Below the pieces are notes generated by a model. That model saw nothing but the letters and a program-made list of their open reading frames with translations, was not told the DNA's origin and did no database searches. From the NCBI RefSeq assembly GCF_023015805.1, contig NZ_JALKBA010000022.1:1-61689 (forward strand): a stretch of 61,689 bases of DNA, read 5' to 3'. Source of the DNA: Cellulophaga sp. F20128 (GTDB lineage: Bacteria > Bacteroidota > Bacteroidia > Flavobacteriales > Flavobacteriaceae). Position 1 is the first letter of the stretch. Each line of letters begins with the position of its first letter. Of the stretch, positions 7,697 through 17,000 are shown one piece after another. Position numbers and translations under genes: made by a program.

Positions 7697-8320
7697 ATGC
7701 AAGCAACCCTAGACACACAAGTAAAAACACTTCTAAGGAAATCATTAAAAACGGCAATGACCTATGAGACCTATCGAGATTTAATGAGAGTTTTGGTTGC
7801 CGATAAAAAATCTACAGGAACAGAACAGTCTGAAGATTTAGCACACTACACATTTCTCAACGAGAAACGAATGAAACGCCTGAGTAAAACCACAAAAATT
7901 GACAGCCTTACCATCGATAAAATTAAACAAATTGACACTCCTATAACATGGCTGGTTTTAACTGAAAGTTGGTGTGGAGATGCGGCGCAAACTATGCCCA
8001 TTATGCAAAAATTTGCAGAGCAAAATTCCAATATTGATGTAAAAGTTATTCTTAGAGATGAAAACTTAGAACTTATGAATCACTTTCTTTACAACAATAC
8101 CTTATCTATCCCTAGACTTATAGCCATAAATAACAATACAGAAGAAATTATTGGAGATTGGGGGCCAAGACCTAGTAATTTAACAAAAATTGTTTCTGAT
8201 TATAAAACCAAACACGGGTCTTTAACTGCAGAATTTAAAGAAGAATTACAACTTTGGTATACCAAAGACAAAGGGCAGAATACTATTGCAGATCTTGTAC
8301 AATTACTTCCCTTGAAATAA
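7697..8320 (+). CDS. Thioredoxin-fold protein with single active-site Cys
   Basis: At 207 aa it has a helical N-terminal part and a thioredoxin-like domain from about residue 78. The active-site position reads SWCGDA (Cys93), so the second Cys of CxxC is Asp-Ala. The cis-Pro loop is present (LSIPRLIAI). There is no signal peptide, so it is cytoplasmic. This WCGDA form recurs in Bacteroidetes proteins annotated as thioredoxin family. A monothiol site argues against a standard disulfide reductase; peroxidase-like or thiol-transfer activity is possible but unproven. Its last 18 bases overlap the end of the convergent TonB-like gene. Confidence 0.8.
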   Translation: MQATLDTQVKTLLRKSLKTAMTYETYRDLMRVLVADKKSTGTEQSEDLAHYTFLNEKRMKRLSKTTKIDSLTIDKIKQIDTPITWLVLTESWCGDAAQTMPIMQKFAEQNSNIDVKVILRDENLELMNHFLYNNTLSIPRLIAINNNTEEIIGDWGPRPSNLTKIVSDYKTKHGSLTAEFKEELQLWYTKDKGQNTIADLVQLLPLK

Positions 8321-9025
8321 ATAGGTTATAGTGCCTTTCTGTCTTTCTTTGTCAGCGTCATTAAATCTAGATTTTAAAGCGTATTCAATAGCATTATCAA
8401 CCAGGCACCCATTGCTAGTGTTAGAGCTTTTCTTGTTGTATTCAGCCTCTATAACATTACCGTCATTATTTACTATGATATTCACTACTACCTTACCACC
8501 TTCAATACAGGTATATGTAGGTGGTGGTAAATTGTATGCATTTCTTTTTACTAAGGAAAACGAGATAGAAGTTCTTCTTTTAGCTAAATTATGAGAAACC
8601 GGATCCTTTTTTGCATCTTTCTCTCCTAATTTTTCTAATAATTCTTGTCTTTTTTTTGCGAGTTCCTTTAAGCTAGCTGCATACCCATTATCAGCACTTA
8701 AAACCTCAGCGTTTGGATCACTTTCTTCATTGGATTTTGCCTCCTGCATTAATTCATCCAACGTTTTTAAAGGCTCCGGGTTACCATAGGATGGTTTGGC
8801 CGTTTCATTATACGCTAAATGACTTTTTATTTTTTCTTGGTTTAAAGCTTCTTGCTCTTCCTTCTGTATTTCTTCTTCTTCAACTTCATCAATCATTGCC
8901 ATTTCTACAACATACTCATCTTCCACTTCTTTTGCCCCTAAATGAATATTGTACAAGGACAATACCATGATAGACATGGAAAAAAATGTTATGATAAAGG
9001 ATAATGATCTGCTGTCTTTAAACAT
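8303..9025 (-). CDS. TonB-like energy transducer protein
   Basis: At 240 aa it has an N-terminal membrane anchor (about residues 8-27) and a long, very acidic coiled segment (VEEEEIQKEEQEAL). A basic linker and a TonB C-terminal-like domain follow (about 160-240: CIEGGKVVVNIIVNNDGNVIEAEYN, here split by family: GKVVVNIIVNNDG then VIEAEYNKKSSNT). Such proteins couple inner-membrane proton force to outer-membrane receptors, but this one has a short spacer and no Pro-rich stretch and stands away from exbB/exbD, so a structural variant is possible. Its 3' end overlaps the thioredoxin-fold gene by 18 bases. Confidence 0.75.
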   Translation of the reverse strand: MFKDSRSLSFIITFFSMSIMVLSLYNIHLGAKEVEDEYVVEMAMIDEVEEEEIQKEEQEALNQEKIKSHLAYNETAKPSYGNPEPLKTLDELMQEAKSNEESDPNAEVLSADNGYAASLKELAKKRQELLEKLGEKDAKKDPVSHNLAKRRTSISFSLVKRNAYNLPPPTYTCIEGGKVVVNIIVNNDGNVIEAEYNKKSSNTSNGCLVDNAIEYALKSRFNDADKERQKGTITYLFQGK

Positions 9026-9083
9026 ATATGCTATAACCGTATTTTTTCAAAAATATTTTAAATATTCGCTAAAAACCCAAATT

Positions 9084-9797
9084 TTACACATCTTTAGGTT
9101 TCTCCATACCGAGAACATTTGTGTGAAAATCGGCAGGAGTAACTGCATTATCTACGTTGAAATCACCTATTTTGGTTCTTCGCAAGGCAGATAAGTGTGC
9201 TCCACTCTGCAAGGCGTTCCCAAAATCGTGTGCCAAAGAGCGTATATAGGTTCCTTTACTACAGATTACCCGAAACTCAATTTCTGGTAAATTTATTTTT
9301 GTTATTTCAAATTCAGATATTTCAACCTCTCTGGACTTTATTTCAACGGCTTGTCCTTCTCTTGCATATTCATACAAACGCTTTCCATCTTTTTTTAAGG
9401 CAGAAAAAACAGGAGGTATTTGGGAAATCTTTCCTATAAATTTAGAGGTAGTTGCCTCAATTTGTTCAGCCGTAATATGATCTACAGCAAAGGTCTCATT
9501 TACCGCCGTTTCAAGATCATAAGATGGTGTTGTGCCCCCCACAGTAATTGTTCCGGTATACTCCTTGACCTGCCCTTGTAGTATTGGAATTCTTTTTGTG
9601 AATTTTCCTGTGCAGATAATTAACAGTCCTGTAGCCAAAGGATCTAAGGTTCCCGCATGCCCAATTTTTATTTTCTTTAAATCAAACTTTCTACGTATTC
9701 CCCATTTTAAGGCATTAACTGCCTGAAAGGATGACCAGGTTAGTGGTTTGTCTATCAGTAGTATTTGTCCTTCTAAAAATTCTTCTTTTGTAATCAA
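9084..9797 (-). CDS. truB: tRNA pseudouridine(55) synthase TruB
   Basis: At 237 aa it is shorter than E. coli TruB (about 314) but usual for Bacteroidetes. It makes pseudouridine 55 in the T-loop of tRNAs. The catalytic Asp52 lies in KIGHAGTLDPLATG; LLIDKPLTWSSFQAVN and CSKGTYIRSLAHDFG are family signatures. The only plausible start is TTG at 9797, because an in-frame stop (the stop of the 50-residue membrane protein gene) lies just two codons upstream. Translation probably follows termination-reinitiation from that small gene. Last gene of the ftsX-DUF3098-uppP-small protein-truB unit. Confidence 0.93.
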   Translation of the reverse strand: MITKEEFLEGQILLIDKPLTWSSFQAVNALKWGIRRKFDLKKIKIGHAGTLDPLATGLLIICTGKFTKRIPILQGQVKEYTGTITVGGTTPSYDLETAVNETFAVDHITAEQIEATTSKFIGKISQIPPVFSALKKDGKRLYEYAREGQAVEIKSREVEISEFEITKINLPEIEFRVICSKGTYIRSLAHDFGNALQSGAHLSALRRTKIGDFNVDNAVTPADFHTNVLGMEKPKDV

Positions 9798-9800
9798 TAA

Positions 9801-9953
9801 TTAAAGTTTTTCATCATTTATGGTCATTGCCTCTACTTTTTCCTTGTAGCCTGCCTTTTTTCCCAATTTATACACATAAAACCCGATAACAACGGGAATA
9901 AAGGTTAACACCACAACTAACAATACTATTTCAAGAGGCCCTATAAACAACAT
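9801..9953 (-). CDS. Small single-pass membrane protein (50 aa)
   Basis: Reading the minus strand from ATG 9953 gives MLFIGPLEIVLLVVVLTF, then IPVVIGFYVYKLGKKAGYKE and a charged tail ending INDEKL, with stop TAA at 9801-9803. It has one hydrophobic helix (about residues 3-27) followed by a basic, soluble tail, a layout like a small membrane anchor. The ORF fills the gap between uppP (43 bases upstream) and truB, is on the same strand, and is in frame with truB, which starts with TTG two codons after its stop. I do not know its function. The tight placement and membrane-protein composition argue against chance. Confidence 0.75.
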   Translation of the reverse strand: MLFIGPLEIVLLVVVLTFIPVVIGFYVYKLGKKAGYKEKVEAMTINDEKL

Positions 9954-9996
9954 ATTGAAAAGAATTTAATAGAATTAAATGTAGTCAAATTATAAC

Positions 9997-10791
9997 TTAG
10001 CTCCAAATGCTATACCCTATAGCAACCAAGCCCACGAGCAAACAGTAGATTGCAAAATAAGACAGTTTACTTTTCTTCACTAGTTGTATCATCCAAGTAC
10101 ACGCTACAAGACCCGCTAAAAAGGCAGCTACAAAACCGGCACCCATAGCTACAGATTGACTGCTTTCAAAATTAAGATCGCCACTAAGCATGTCTTTTCC
10201 TATTTTTCCAAAAATTAACGGTACCACCATTAAAAAAGAAAAACGGGCCGCCTTGGTTTTGTCTACACCTAAAAGTACCGAAGTAGAAATGGTAGCCCCA
10301 CTTCTAGAAATCCCTGGTAGCATCGCTATTGCTTGTGATACTCCAATAATAAAGGCATTGTTAAAAGTAACTTTCTTAGTAGTGTCTTTCGCTTTGTCTG
10401 CAAAATATAGCAATACTGCAGTCACTAAAAGCATGAGGCCAACAAAGCGAATGTTACCATCGAAAAAAGCTTCCAGCTCCCTTTCAAAGAATAGTCCGAT
10501 TAAGACTGCTGGAATCATAGAAATAAGGATTTTTAATGAGAATTGTGATTCTTCATTCCATTTAAACTGAAACAAACCACGGATAATTTCTAGCACATCC
10601 TTTCTAAACACTACTATGGTACTTAATGCGGTAGCAAAATGCAGTATTACGGTAAACAATAAACTTTCTTCAGGTACGGAATGGTCTCCTAGAATTGCTT
10701 TTCCCAATTCCAAATGGCCACTAGAAGATACCGGTAGGAATTCGGTTAATCCCTGTATGATTCCAAGGACAACGGCGTCAAAAATCTCCAA
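9997..10791 (-). CDS. uppP: Undecaprenyl-diphosphatase
   Basis: At 264 aa this is the BacA/UppP family, which dephosphorylates undecaprenyl diphosphate to recycle the lipid carrier of cell wall synthesis. It is a polytopic inner membrane protein. Both catalytic signatures are present: IIQGLTEFLPVSSSGHL near residues 11-27 and the second motif LPGISRSGATIS. It starts one base after the DUF3098 stop codon, so it is co-translated with that gene. Placement downstream of ftsX is usual in Bacteroidetes and ties it to envelope growth. Confidence 0.95.
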   Translation of the reverse strand: MEIFDAVVLGIIQGLTEFLPVSSSGHLELGKAILGDHSVPEESLLFTVILHFATALSTIVVFRKDVLEIIRGLFQFKWNEESQFSLKILISMIPAVLIGLFFERELEAFFDGNIRFVGLMLLVTAVLLYFADKAKDTTKKVTFNNAFIIGVSQAIAMLPGISRSGATISTSVLLGVDKTKAARFSFLMVVPLIFGKIGKDMLSGDLNFESSQSVAMGAGFVAAFLAGLVACTWMIQLVKKSKLSYFAIYCLLVGLVAIGYSIWS

Positions 10792-10792
10792 A

Positions 10793-11056
10793 TTAGTTCT
10801 TCTTGTGTGGATTCAACAAAATAGCGTAAACTTCTATGCCTAAACCTATCAACACCAAAGTTGGCGCCAGGCGTATTCTTCTAAAATTGTATATTTCTTC
10901 ATTAAAAACGTTAGGATCATTACTACCACCACCGCTCATTAAAATAAAACCTAAGGCAATACAGGCAATACCAATAAACATAAACATGTAATTCTTTTTC
11001 TGAAAAATAAATTCTGTGTTAGAATTTTGTGCTGTTCTATTTTGATTTTTTTTCAT
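10793..11056 (-). CDS. DUF3098 membrane protein
   Basis: At 87 aa it has two membrane helices (about residues 25-42 and 63-82) separated by a short polar loop that includes GGGSNDPNVFNEEIYNFRR. This is the DUF3098 family, restricted to Bacteroidetes and nearly always found between ftsX and uppP. Function is unknown; the conserved location suggests a role in the same division and cell-wall process. It is 42 bases downstream of ftsX and directly adjoins uppP. Confidence 0.9.
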   Translation of the reverse strand: MKKNQNRTAQNSNTEFIFQKKNYMFMFIGIACIALGFILMSGGGSNDPNVFNEEIYNFRRIRLAPTLVLIGLGIEVYAILLNPHKKN

Positions 11057-11098
11057 CTGAAATAAATTTTGATCCCTTTCGGTTTTTCTGCTGCAAAT

Positions 11099-11977
11099 TT
11101 AATAATATAAATCGTCTGTTCTAAGGTTTAAAAAACGTTGTGTAGCCAAATAGGTACTTATAAACGAAATTAAGACTCCCAAAACAAAAACTCCTGTAAA
11201 TAAAAACCCTAAAATTAGAGGTTCTTTAAAAAGCGCTAATTCTGGGAAATTAGTGTTTATATAATAAATGGCACCTGCCAACCCAATCATTGCCAACAAG
11301 GCACCCAACATACCTAATTTAATATTGGTCCATATAAAAGGTTTGCGTATAAATTGTTTGGTAGCCCCCACCATCTGCATGGTCTTAATAATAAATCGTT
11401 TTGAATAGACCGATAAACGTATAGAGCTATTGATTAACAAAAAGGCAATAAACGTAAAAATTGCACTAGCCACTAAGATCCATAAACTAATTTTCTTGAC
11501 GTTATCATTTAACAAAGAAATAAGAGGTTTGTCGTAACTAACCTCCTCTACATACCCTTTGGTTGCAATTGCATTAGCTATTTCTTCTATTTTTTCTGGG
11601 GAGACAAAATCTGCCTTTAGTTGTACATCAATAGAATTCTTTAACGGGTTATACCCCAAAAAATCCATAAAATTCTCTCCTATGGCTTCGCTGTGTTTTT
11701 CGGCAGCTTCTTCCTTAGACACAAAAGTTGCTAATTTAGTATAGTCTGCCATTGCCAAACTTTTTTGCAATTGGTCTATTTCTACTTGCTTGGCTTCGTC
11801 CTTTAGAAAAACAGAAACAGTAATCTGCTCTTTAAAATGATCCGCCATTTTCTTAGTATTCAAGACCAATAAGCCCAATATCCCTAACAAAAATAATACT
11901 AGGGCTATACTAAGTACAACCGAAAAATAAGAGGAAATTAATTTCCTTTTTTGATAACGTTCAAAAGATTTGCTCAT
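11099..11977 (-). CDS. ftsX: Cell division permease-like protein FtsX
   Basis: At 292 aa it has a cytoplasmic N-terminus and a first membrane helix (about residues 20-42). A periplasmic domain follows with the family motif ITVSVFLKDEA, then three C-terminal helices (about 165-187, 215-240 and 258-280). FtsX pairs with the ATPase FtsE and controls peptidoglycan hydrolases at division. In Bacteroidetes ftsE is commonly encoded elsewhere, as appears to be the case here. It is the first gene of the minus-strand unit ending in truB. Confidence 0.92.
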   Translation of the reverse strand: MSKSFERYQKRKLISSYFSVVLSIALVLFLLGILGLLVLNTKKMADHFKEQITVSVFLKDEAKQVEIDQLQKSLAMADYTKLATFVSKEEAAEKHSEAIGENFMDFLGYNPLKNSIDVQLKADFVSPEKIEEIANAIATKGYVEEVSYDKPLISLLNDNVKKISLWILVASAIFTFIAFLLINSSIRLSVYSKRFIIKTMQMVGATKQFIRKPFIWTNIKLGMLGALLAMIGLAGAIYYINTNFPELALFKEPLILGFLFTGVFVLGVLISFISTYLATQRFLNLRTDDLYY

Positions 11978-12127
11978 AACTTATAAGAATGCGTAAAAAT
12001 AGTAAAGTAATTGGAATAATGCATTTTTGAGTTCTATGATTAAAATCTAAATTTTTAGCTTTATTTTTACCCTACTTCCAAATCTGTTTCCTTAAAAACT
12101 TGTATCTATAAAACTAAGATAGAAATT

Positions 12128-13891
12128 ATGATTAAAAAATACACCCTCCTTTTACTCCTATTTACAATTTTAGTTTCATTTGCTCAAGAAAAAACAGCAC
12201 TAAAATGGTGGAATCCTGCCAACAACACAACTTCCGTTATTGCCGGTAACGGATGGCCCAAAGCAGGTGCTTCTATTTACCATCGGCTTCCTTCTAAAGC
12301 AGAAGAAAAGGTAAGGAATGCTGTTTGGAATTTATCAAAACATGCAGCAGGGCTCTCTATTCGATTTTGGAGCAATGCGCCTACTATTCATGTAAAATAC
12401 AAACTTAAAAGACCAACGGCTATGCCTCATATGCCGGCAACAGGTGTTAGTGGTTTAGATTTATACGGTAAAACCTCAAATGGGGAATGGATAAGAAATT
12501 GGGGGACTTACTCCATTAACGAGACTAGTACCTATAGCTTTGTAATGGATGGTGAATCCAATTTTCATAAAAAACACGGTAGAGAATATCAACTGTTTTT
12601 ACCTTTGTACAATGAGGTTGAATCTTTAGAAATTGGAATTGACTCAGATTCCTTTTTAGACCCTTTACCAATTCGGCAAGAAAAACCCATTGTAGCCTAT
12701 GGCACCTCTATCTGTCAAGGAGCATGTGCCTCTAGACCTGGAATGGCTTGGACAAATATTTTAGAAAGAAAAATAGAACGACCAGTAATTAACCTAGGGT
12801 TTTCTGGCAATGGCAGATTAGAGCCCGAACTTATCGATTTAATGTCTGAGATTGATGCCAAAATCTACATCTTGGATTGTTTGCCCAATTTATCTCCAAA
12901 AAAACATGACACTCAGTTATTACTTGTAAATGCCGTAAAAAAATTACGAGAAAAGAGACCCAATACCCCAATAATTTTAACCGCACATATTGGCTATGCA
13001 AATTCTTTTAGCAACAAAGAAAGAAGGGACATTCCTATTGCATTGAACACTGCTATGCAACTTGCTTATCACCAATTAAAAGCAGAAGGTTACACTTCTA
13101 TTTTTATGTTACAAAAGGAAGATATGAATCTTAATTTTGATTCTTTTGTAGATTATATTCACCCTAACGACCTGGGAATGATGCAATATGCAGACGCTTA
13201 TGAGAAAATAATCAGAGAAATTTTAGACGAGCCCATTGGGAATTTAGCTACGACCGTACCCAAAACACAAAGCAGGGATATTGCTGTATACAAATGGGAA
13301 GATCGACATCAAAATATTCTTAACACCAACAAAACGAATCCTCCAAAAATCTGTTTTTTTGGAAATTCTATTGTTCATTTTTGGGGAGGCCAAGTTAATG
13401 ATCCCCTATTTAATGGACAAGACAGCTGGACCAACATTTTGCAACCCTTAGGAATACGCAATTTTGGTTTTGGTTGGGACAAAATAGAAAATATGCTTTG
13501 GCGCATACAGCATGACGAATTGGATGGTTTTGAAGCTGCACAAATTATAGTTATGGCAGGTACCAATAACCTAGATTCAGATACTGAAAATGATATTATT
13601 CTAGGAATAAAAAATCTAATACAAGCCATCAAAAGAAGACAACCAAACAGTAGCCTTATCCTTATTGGAATTTTACCCCGAGCAGGAAAAGAACAACAAA
13701 TTAAGACGATTAACCAAAAAACAGCAAAGATAGCAGCTATAGAAGGTGTGTTATTTAAGGATATTGGAACCTCTTTATTGTTAGAAAACGGAGAAATAAA
13801 TAAGGACTTGTTTTTAGATGGTTTACACCCCAATGGCAAAGGATATACACGAATAGCCAAAAATATAGCGGAAATTGTAATGATTAACTAA
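12128..13891 (+). CDS. Secreted protein with two SGNH/GDSL hydrolase domains
   Basis: At 587 aa it has a signal peptide (residues 1-20, ending SFAQ) and a GxDLY-type N-terminal beta domain (about 25-180, with the family tag SGLDLYGK at 108-115). First SGNH domain (about 186-368): nucleophile Ser194 in YGTSICQG, Gly/Asn in GFSGNGR, and Asp342/His345 in DYIHPND. Second SGNH domain (about 405-587): Ser414 in FFGNSIVHFWG, MAGTNN, and Asp564/His567 in DGLHPNGKG. Both catalytic sets look complete. Such enzymes deacetylate carbohydrates or hydrolyse esters outside the cell. The tandem fusion is the notable point; substrate unknown. Confidence 0.9.
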   Translation: MIKKYTLLLLLFTILVSFAQEKTALKWWNPANNTTSVIAGNGWPKAGASIYHRLPSKAEEKVRNAVWNLSKHAAGLSIRFWSNAPTIHVKYKLKRPTAMPHMPATGVSGLDLYGKTSNGEWIRNWGTYSINETSTYSFVMDGESNFHKKHGREYQLFLPLYNEVESLEIGIDSDSFLDPLPIRQEKPIVAYGTSICQGACASRPGMAWTNILERKIERPVINLGFSGNGRLEPELIDLMSEIDAKIYILDCLPNLSPKKHDTQLLLVNAVKKLREKRPNTPIILTAHIGYANSFSNKERRDIPIALNTAMQLAYHQLKAEGYTSIFMLQKEDMNLNFDSFVDYIHPNDLGMMQYADAYEKIIREILDEPIGNLATTVPKTQSRDIAVYKWEDRHQNILNTNKTNPPKICFFGNSIVHFWGGQVNDPLFNGQDSWTNILQPLGIRNFGFGWDKIENMLWRIQHDELDGFEAAQIIVMAGTNNLDSDTENDIILGIKNLIQAIKRRQPNSSLILIGILPRAGKEQQIKTINQKTAKIAAIEGVLFKDIGTSLLLENGEINKDLFLDGLHPNGKGYTRIAKNIAEIVMIN

Positions 13892-14025
13892 CATTTTCAC
13901 AGCTATAGCATAGGTCTCTTACTTTTTATACCATTCAATTGAATGATTAAACTTATTTTTGCGCAAAATATTGACGCAAAGAATGCTCTAGGTTATAAAC
14001 TTACAGCTGTATTGAAACAACAAAT

Positions 14026-17000
14026 ATGAATTACGATTTTAAAAAGATTGAAGCCAAGTGGCAAAAATATTGGGCAGAAAACCAAACGTTTAAAGCAGAA
14101 AATAATTCTGATAAAGAAAAATTTTATGTCTTAGATATGTTTCCTTATCCTTCTGGGGCTGGGCTTCATGTTGGTCACCCACTTGGGTATATTGCCAGTG
14201 ATATTTATGCACGTTACAAAAGGCATCAAGGTTTTAATGTGTTGCACCCAATGGGGTACGATTCTTTTGGATTGCCAGCAGAACAATATGCTATTCAGAC
14301 TGGATTACATCCAGCGGTAACTACTTCTATTAATATTGACGGTTGTTTAGATGCAGCGGGTAATATTCTACCAAAATATTTGAATGTCGATGATAGTATT
14401 AAAAATGAAGCATTAATAGATAAAACGATAGCAACTTCAAAAAAAGACGAAAACTATCAAGAGAATATTATAAAAGGGTACAGAAAACAACTAGACAAAA
14501 TAGGTTTTTCTTTCGATTGGAGTCGCGAGGTACGGACTTCTAATCCTGATTATTACAAATGGACACAGTGGATATTTATTCAATTATTTAATTCGTGGTA
14601 CAATAAAGACTCGGATAAGGCTGAGGATATTGCTACTTTAATTGCTCTTTTTGAAAAAGACGGAAATGCAACCGTAAACGCAGTTTCTGATGAAGACATC
14701 CCAGTTTTTACAGCTGATGAATGGAACACATTTGACCCTAAAAAACAACAGGAATTATTATTGCAATACAGACTTACTTATTTGGCCGAAACCGAAGTAA
14801 ATTGGTGTCCGGCTTTGGGAACTGTATTGGCGAATGATGAAATCATAAATGGCGTATCAGAACGTGGTGGGCATCCGGTTGTCCGTAAAAAAATGACGCA
14901 ATGGAGCATGCGCATTTCTGCTTATGCACAACGCCTTCTAGACGATTTAAATACAATAGACTGGCCCCAACCCTTAAAAGACTCACAAACCAATTGGATT
15001 GGAAGAAGTCAAGGTGCTTCGGTCACATTTAAAGTTCTCCCCCTAACCCCCTCCGAAGGAGGGGGGACAGACTCCTCCTCACCAAGATATTACACAGGTA
15101 ATTCAGAAATTTACGGGATACTTTTAGAGCGTGCCAAAGAAATGCGAAAAAATCCAACCGCAGCTGAGGCTAAGCTTTGGGATGAACTTCGCAATAGAAA
15201 TTTAAATGATAAGTTTAGGAGACAACATCCAATTTCTAATTATATCGTCGATTTTGTTTGTATTGAAAAGAATTTAATTATTGAAGTTGATGGGGAGATT
15301 CATCAATACCAATTAGAAAAAGATGACGAACGCGAGTTATTGTTGGAACAGAAAAAAGGATTTACAGTTTTAAGATTTTCCAATGATGATGTTCTTAATA
15401 ATATAGAGGCCGTAATTGCTAAAATTGAAAAAAAACTAAGCTCCCTCTCCTCTGGAGAGGGCTGGGGTGAGGTCGACTTGGACAGGGGGATCGAAGTATT
15501 TACAACAAGACCAGACACTATTTTTGGGGTAAGCTTTATGGTATTAGCTCCAGAGCACGAGCTTGTAGCCACTATTACAACACCAGAACAAAAAGCAGAA
15601 GTTGAAGCCTACATCCAAGCCACCGCAAAACGTAGTGAGCGCGAGCGTATGGCCGATGTAAAAACAATTTCGGGCGCATTTACAGGCGCCTATGCAGAAC
15701 ATCCCTTTTCTAAAGAACCCATTCCTGTTTGGATTGGCGACTATGTTTTAGCTGGCTATGGTACAGGTGCAGTTATGTCTGTTCCTTGTGGTGACCAAAG
15801 GGATTACGACTTTGCAAAACATTTTAATATTCCAATTCCCAATATTTTTGAGGGTGTCGATATTTCTGAAGAAGCTCATGCCGATAAAGACAAAACAGTA
15901 ATAGCGAATTCAGATTTTTTAAACGGATTACCGTATAAGAAAGCGATGAAATTAGCGATATACGAATTGGAAAAATTAGGACAAGGCAAAGGAAAAATCA
16001 ACTACCGTTTGCGCGACGCTGTTTTTAGTAGACAACGGTATTGGGGAGAACCATTTCCTGTGTATTACGTAGACGGAATGCCCCAAATGATAGCTACAGA
16101 GCACTTGCCGATAGCCTTACCCGTAGTTGAAAAATATTTACCCACCGAAACTGGCGAACCACCCTTAGGTAACGCTACCGTTTGGGCTTGGAATACCGTT
16201 ACAAATAAAGTTGTAGACAACAGCGAGATAGATAATGCAACAGTGTGGCCACTAGAATTAAATACTATGCCAGGCTGGGCAGGAAGTAGCTTTTACTTTA
16301 ACCGCTATATGGACCCTACCAATACAGAGGCCATATTTTCTGAGGATGCTATGAACTACTGGCAAGATGTGGATTTATATATTGGTGGTAGTGAGCACGC
16401 AACAGGTCACTTACTATATGCCCGTTTTTGGCAGAAATTCTTGTTCGACAAAGGGGTAGTTCCTAAAAAGGAGTTTGCTAAAAAACTGATCAACCAAGGA
16501 ATGATTACGGGGACGAGTGCTTTTGTTTATAGAGAAGAGGAATCAGGCCAAATAATTTCTAAGGGATTAATTGATGGCAAAATAGTTTCTCCTATTCACG
16601 CAGATGTATCCTTTGTAAATGCTTCTGATGAATTGGATATTGAAGCCTTTAAAAACTGGCGTGAAGAATATAAAGATGCAGCCTTTGTTTTAGAAGATGG
16701 CAAATATATTGTAGGTCGTGAAGTCGAAAAAATGTCCAAATCCAAGTACAATGTGGTAAGTCCAGATAGTATTTGTGAGGACTACGGCGCAGACAGTTTG
16801 CGTTTGTACGAGATGTTCTTAGGGCCATTAGAGCAATCTAAACCTTGGAATACGGCTGGCATTACAGGAACTCATGGATTCTTGAAAAAATTATGGCGAT
16901 TATATCTAGAGGATAATGGCGCCAAGTTCACGGATGCAGCTCCAACAAAAGACAACTTAAAAACATTACACAAAACCATTAAAAAGGTGGCGGAAGATAT

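Noticed and set aside
13375-13860. 161-codon minus-strand frame inside the SGNH gene
   Set aside because: Antisense shadow; the plus-strand frame has complete catalytic motifs.
15037-15477. Intein in LeuS
   Set aside because: No N-terminal Cys/Ser splicing block, no C-terminal His-Asn; the DUF559 domain with hairpin DNA ends is a different type of insert.
15303-15572. 89-codon open frame on the minus strand in the leuS insert
   Set aside because: It runs through both the DUF559 part and normal leuS sequence and has no protein-like pattern; it is an antisense shadow.
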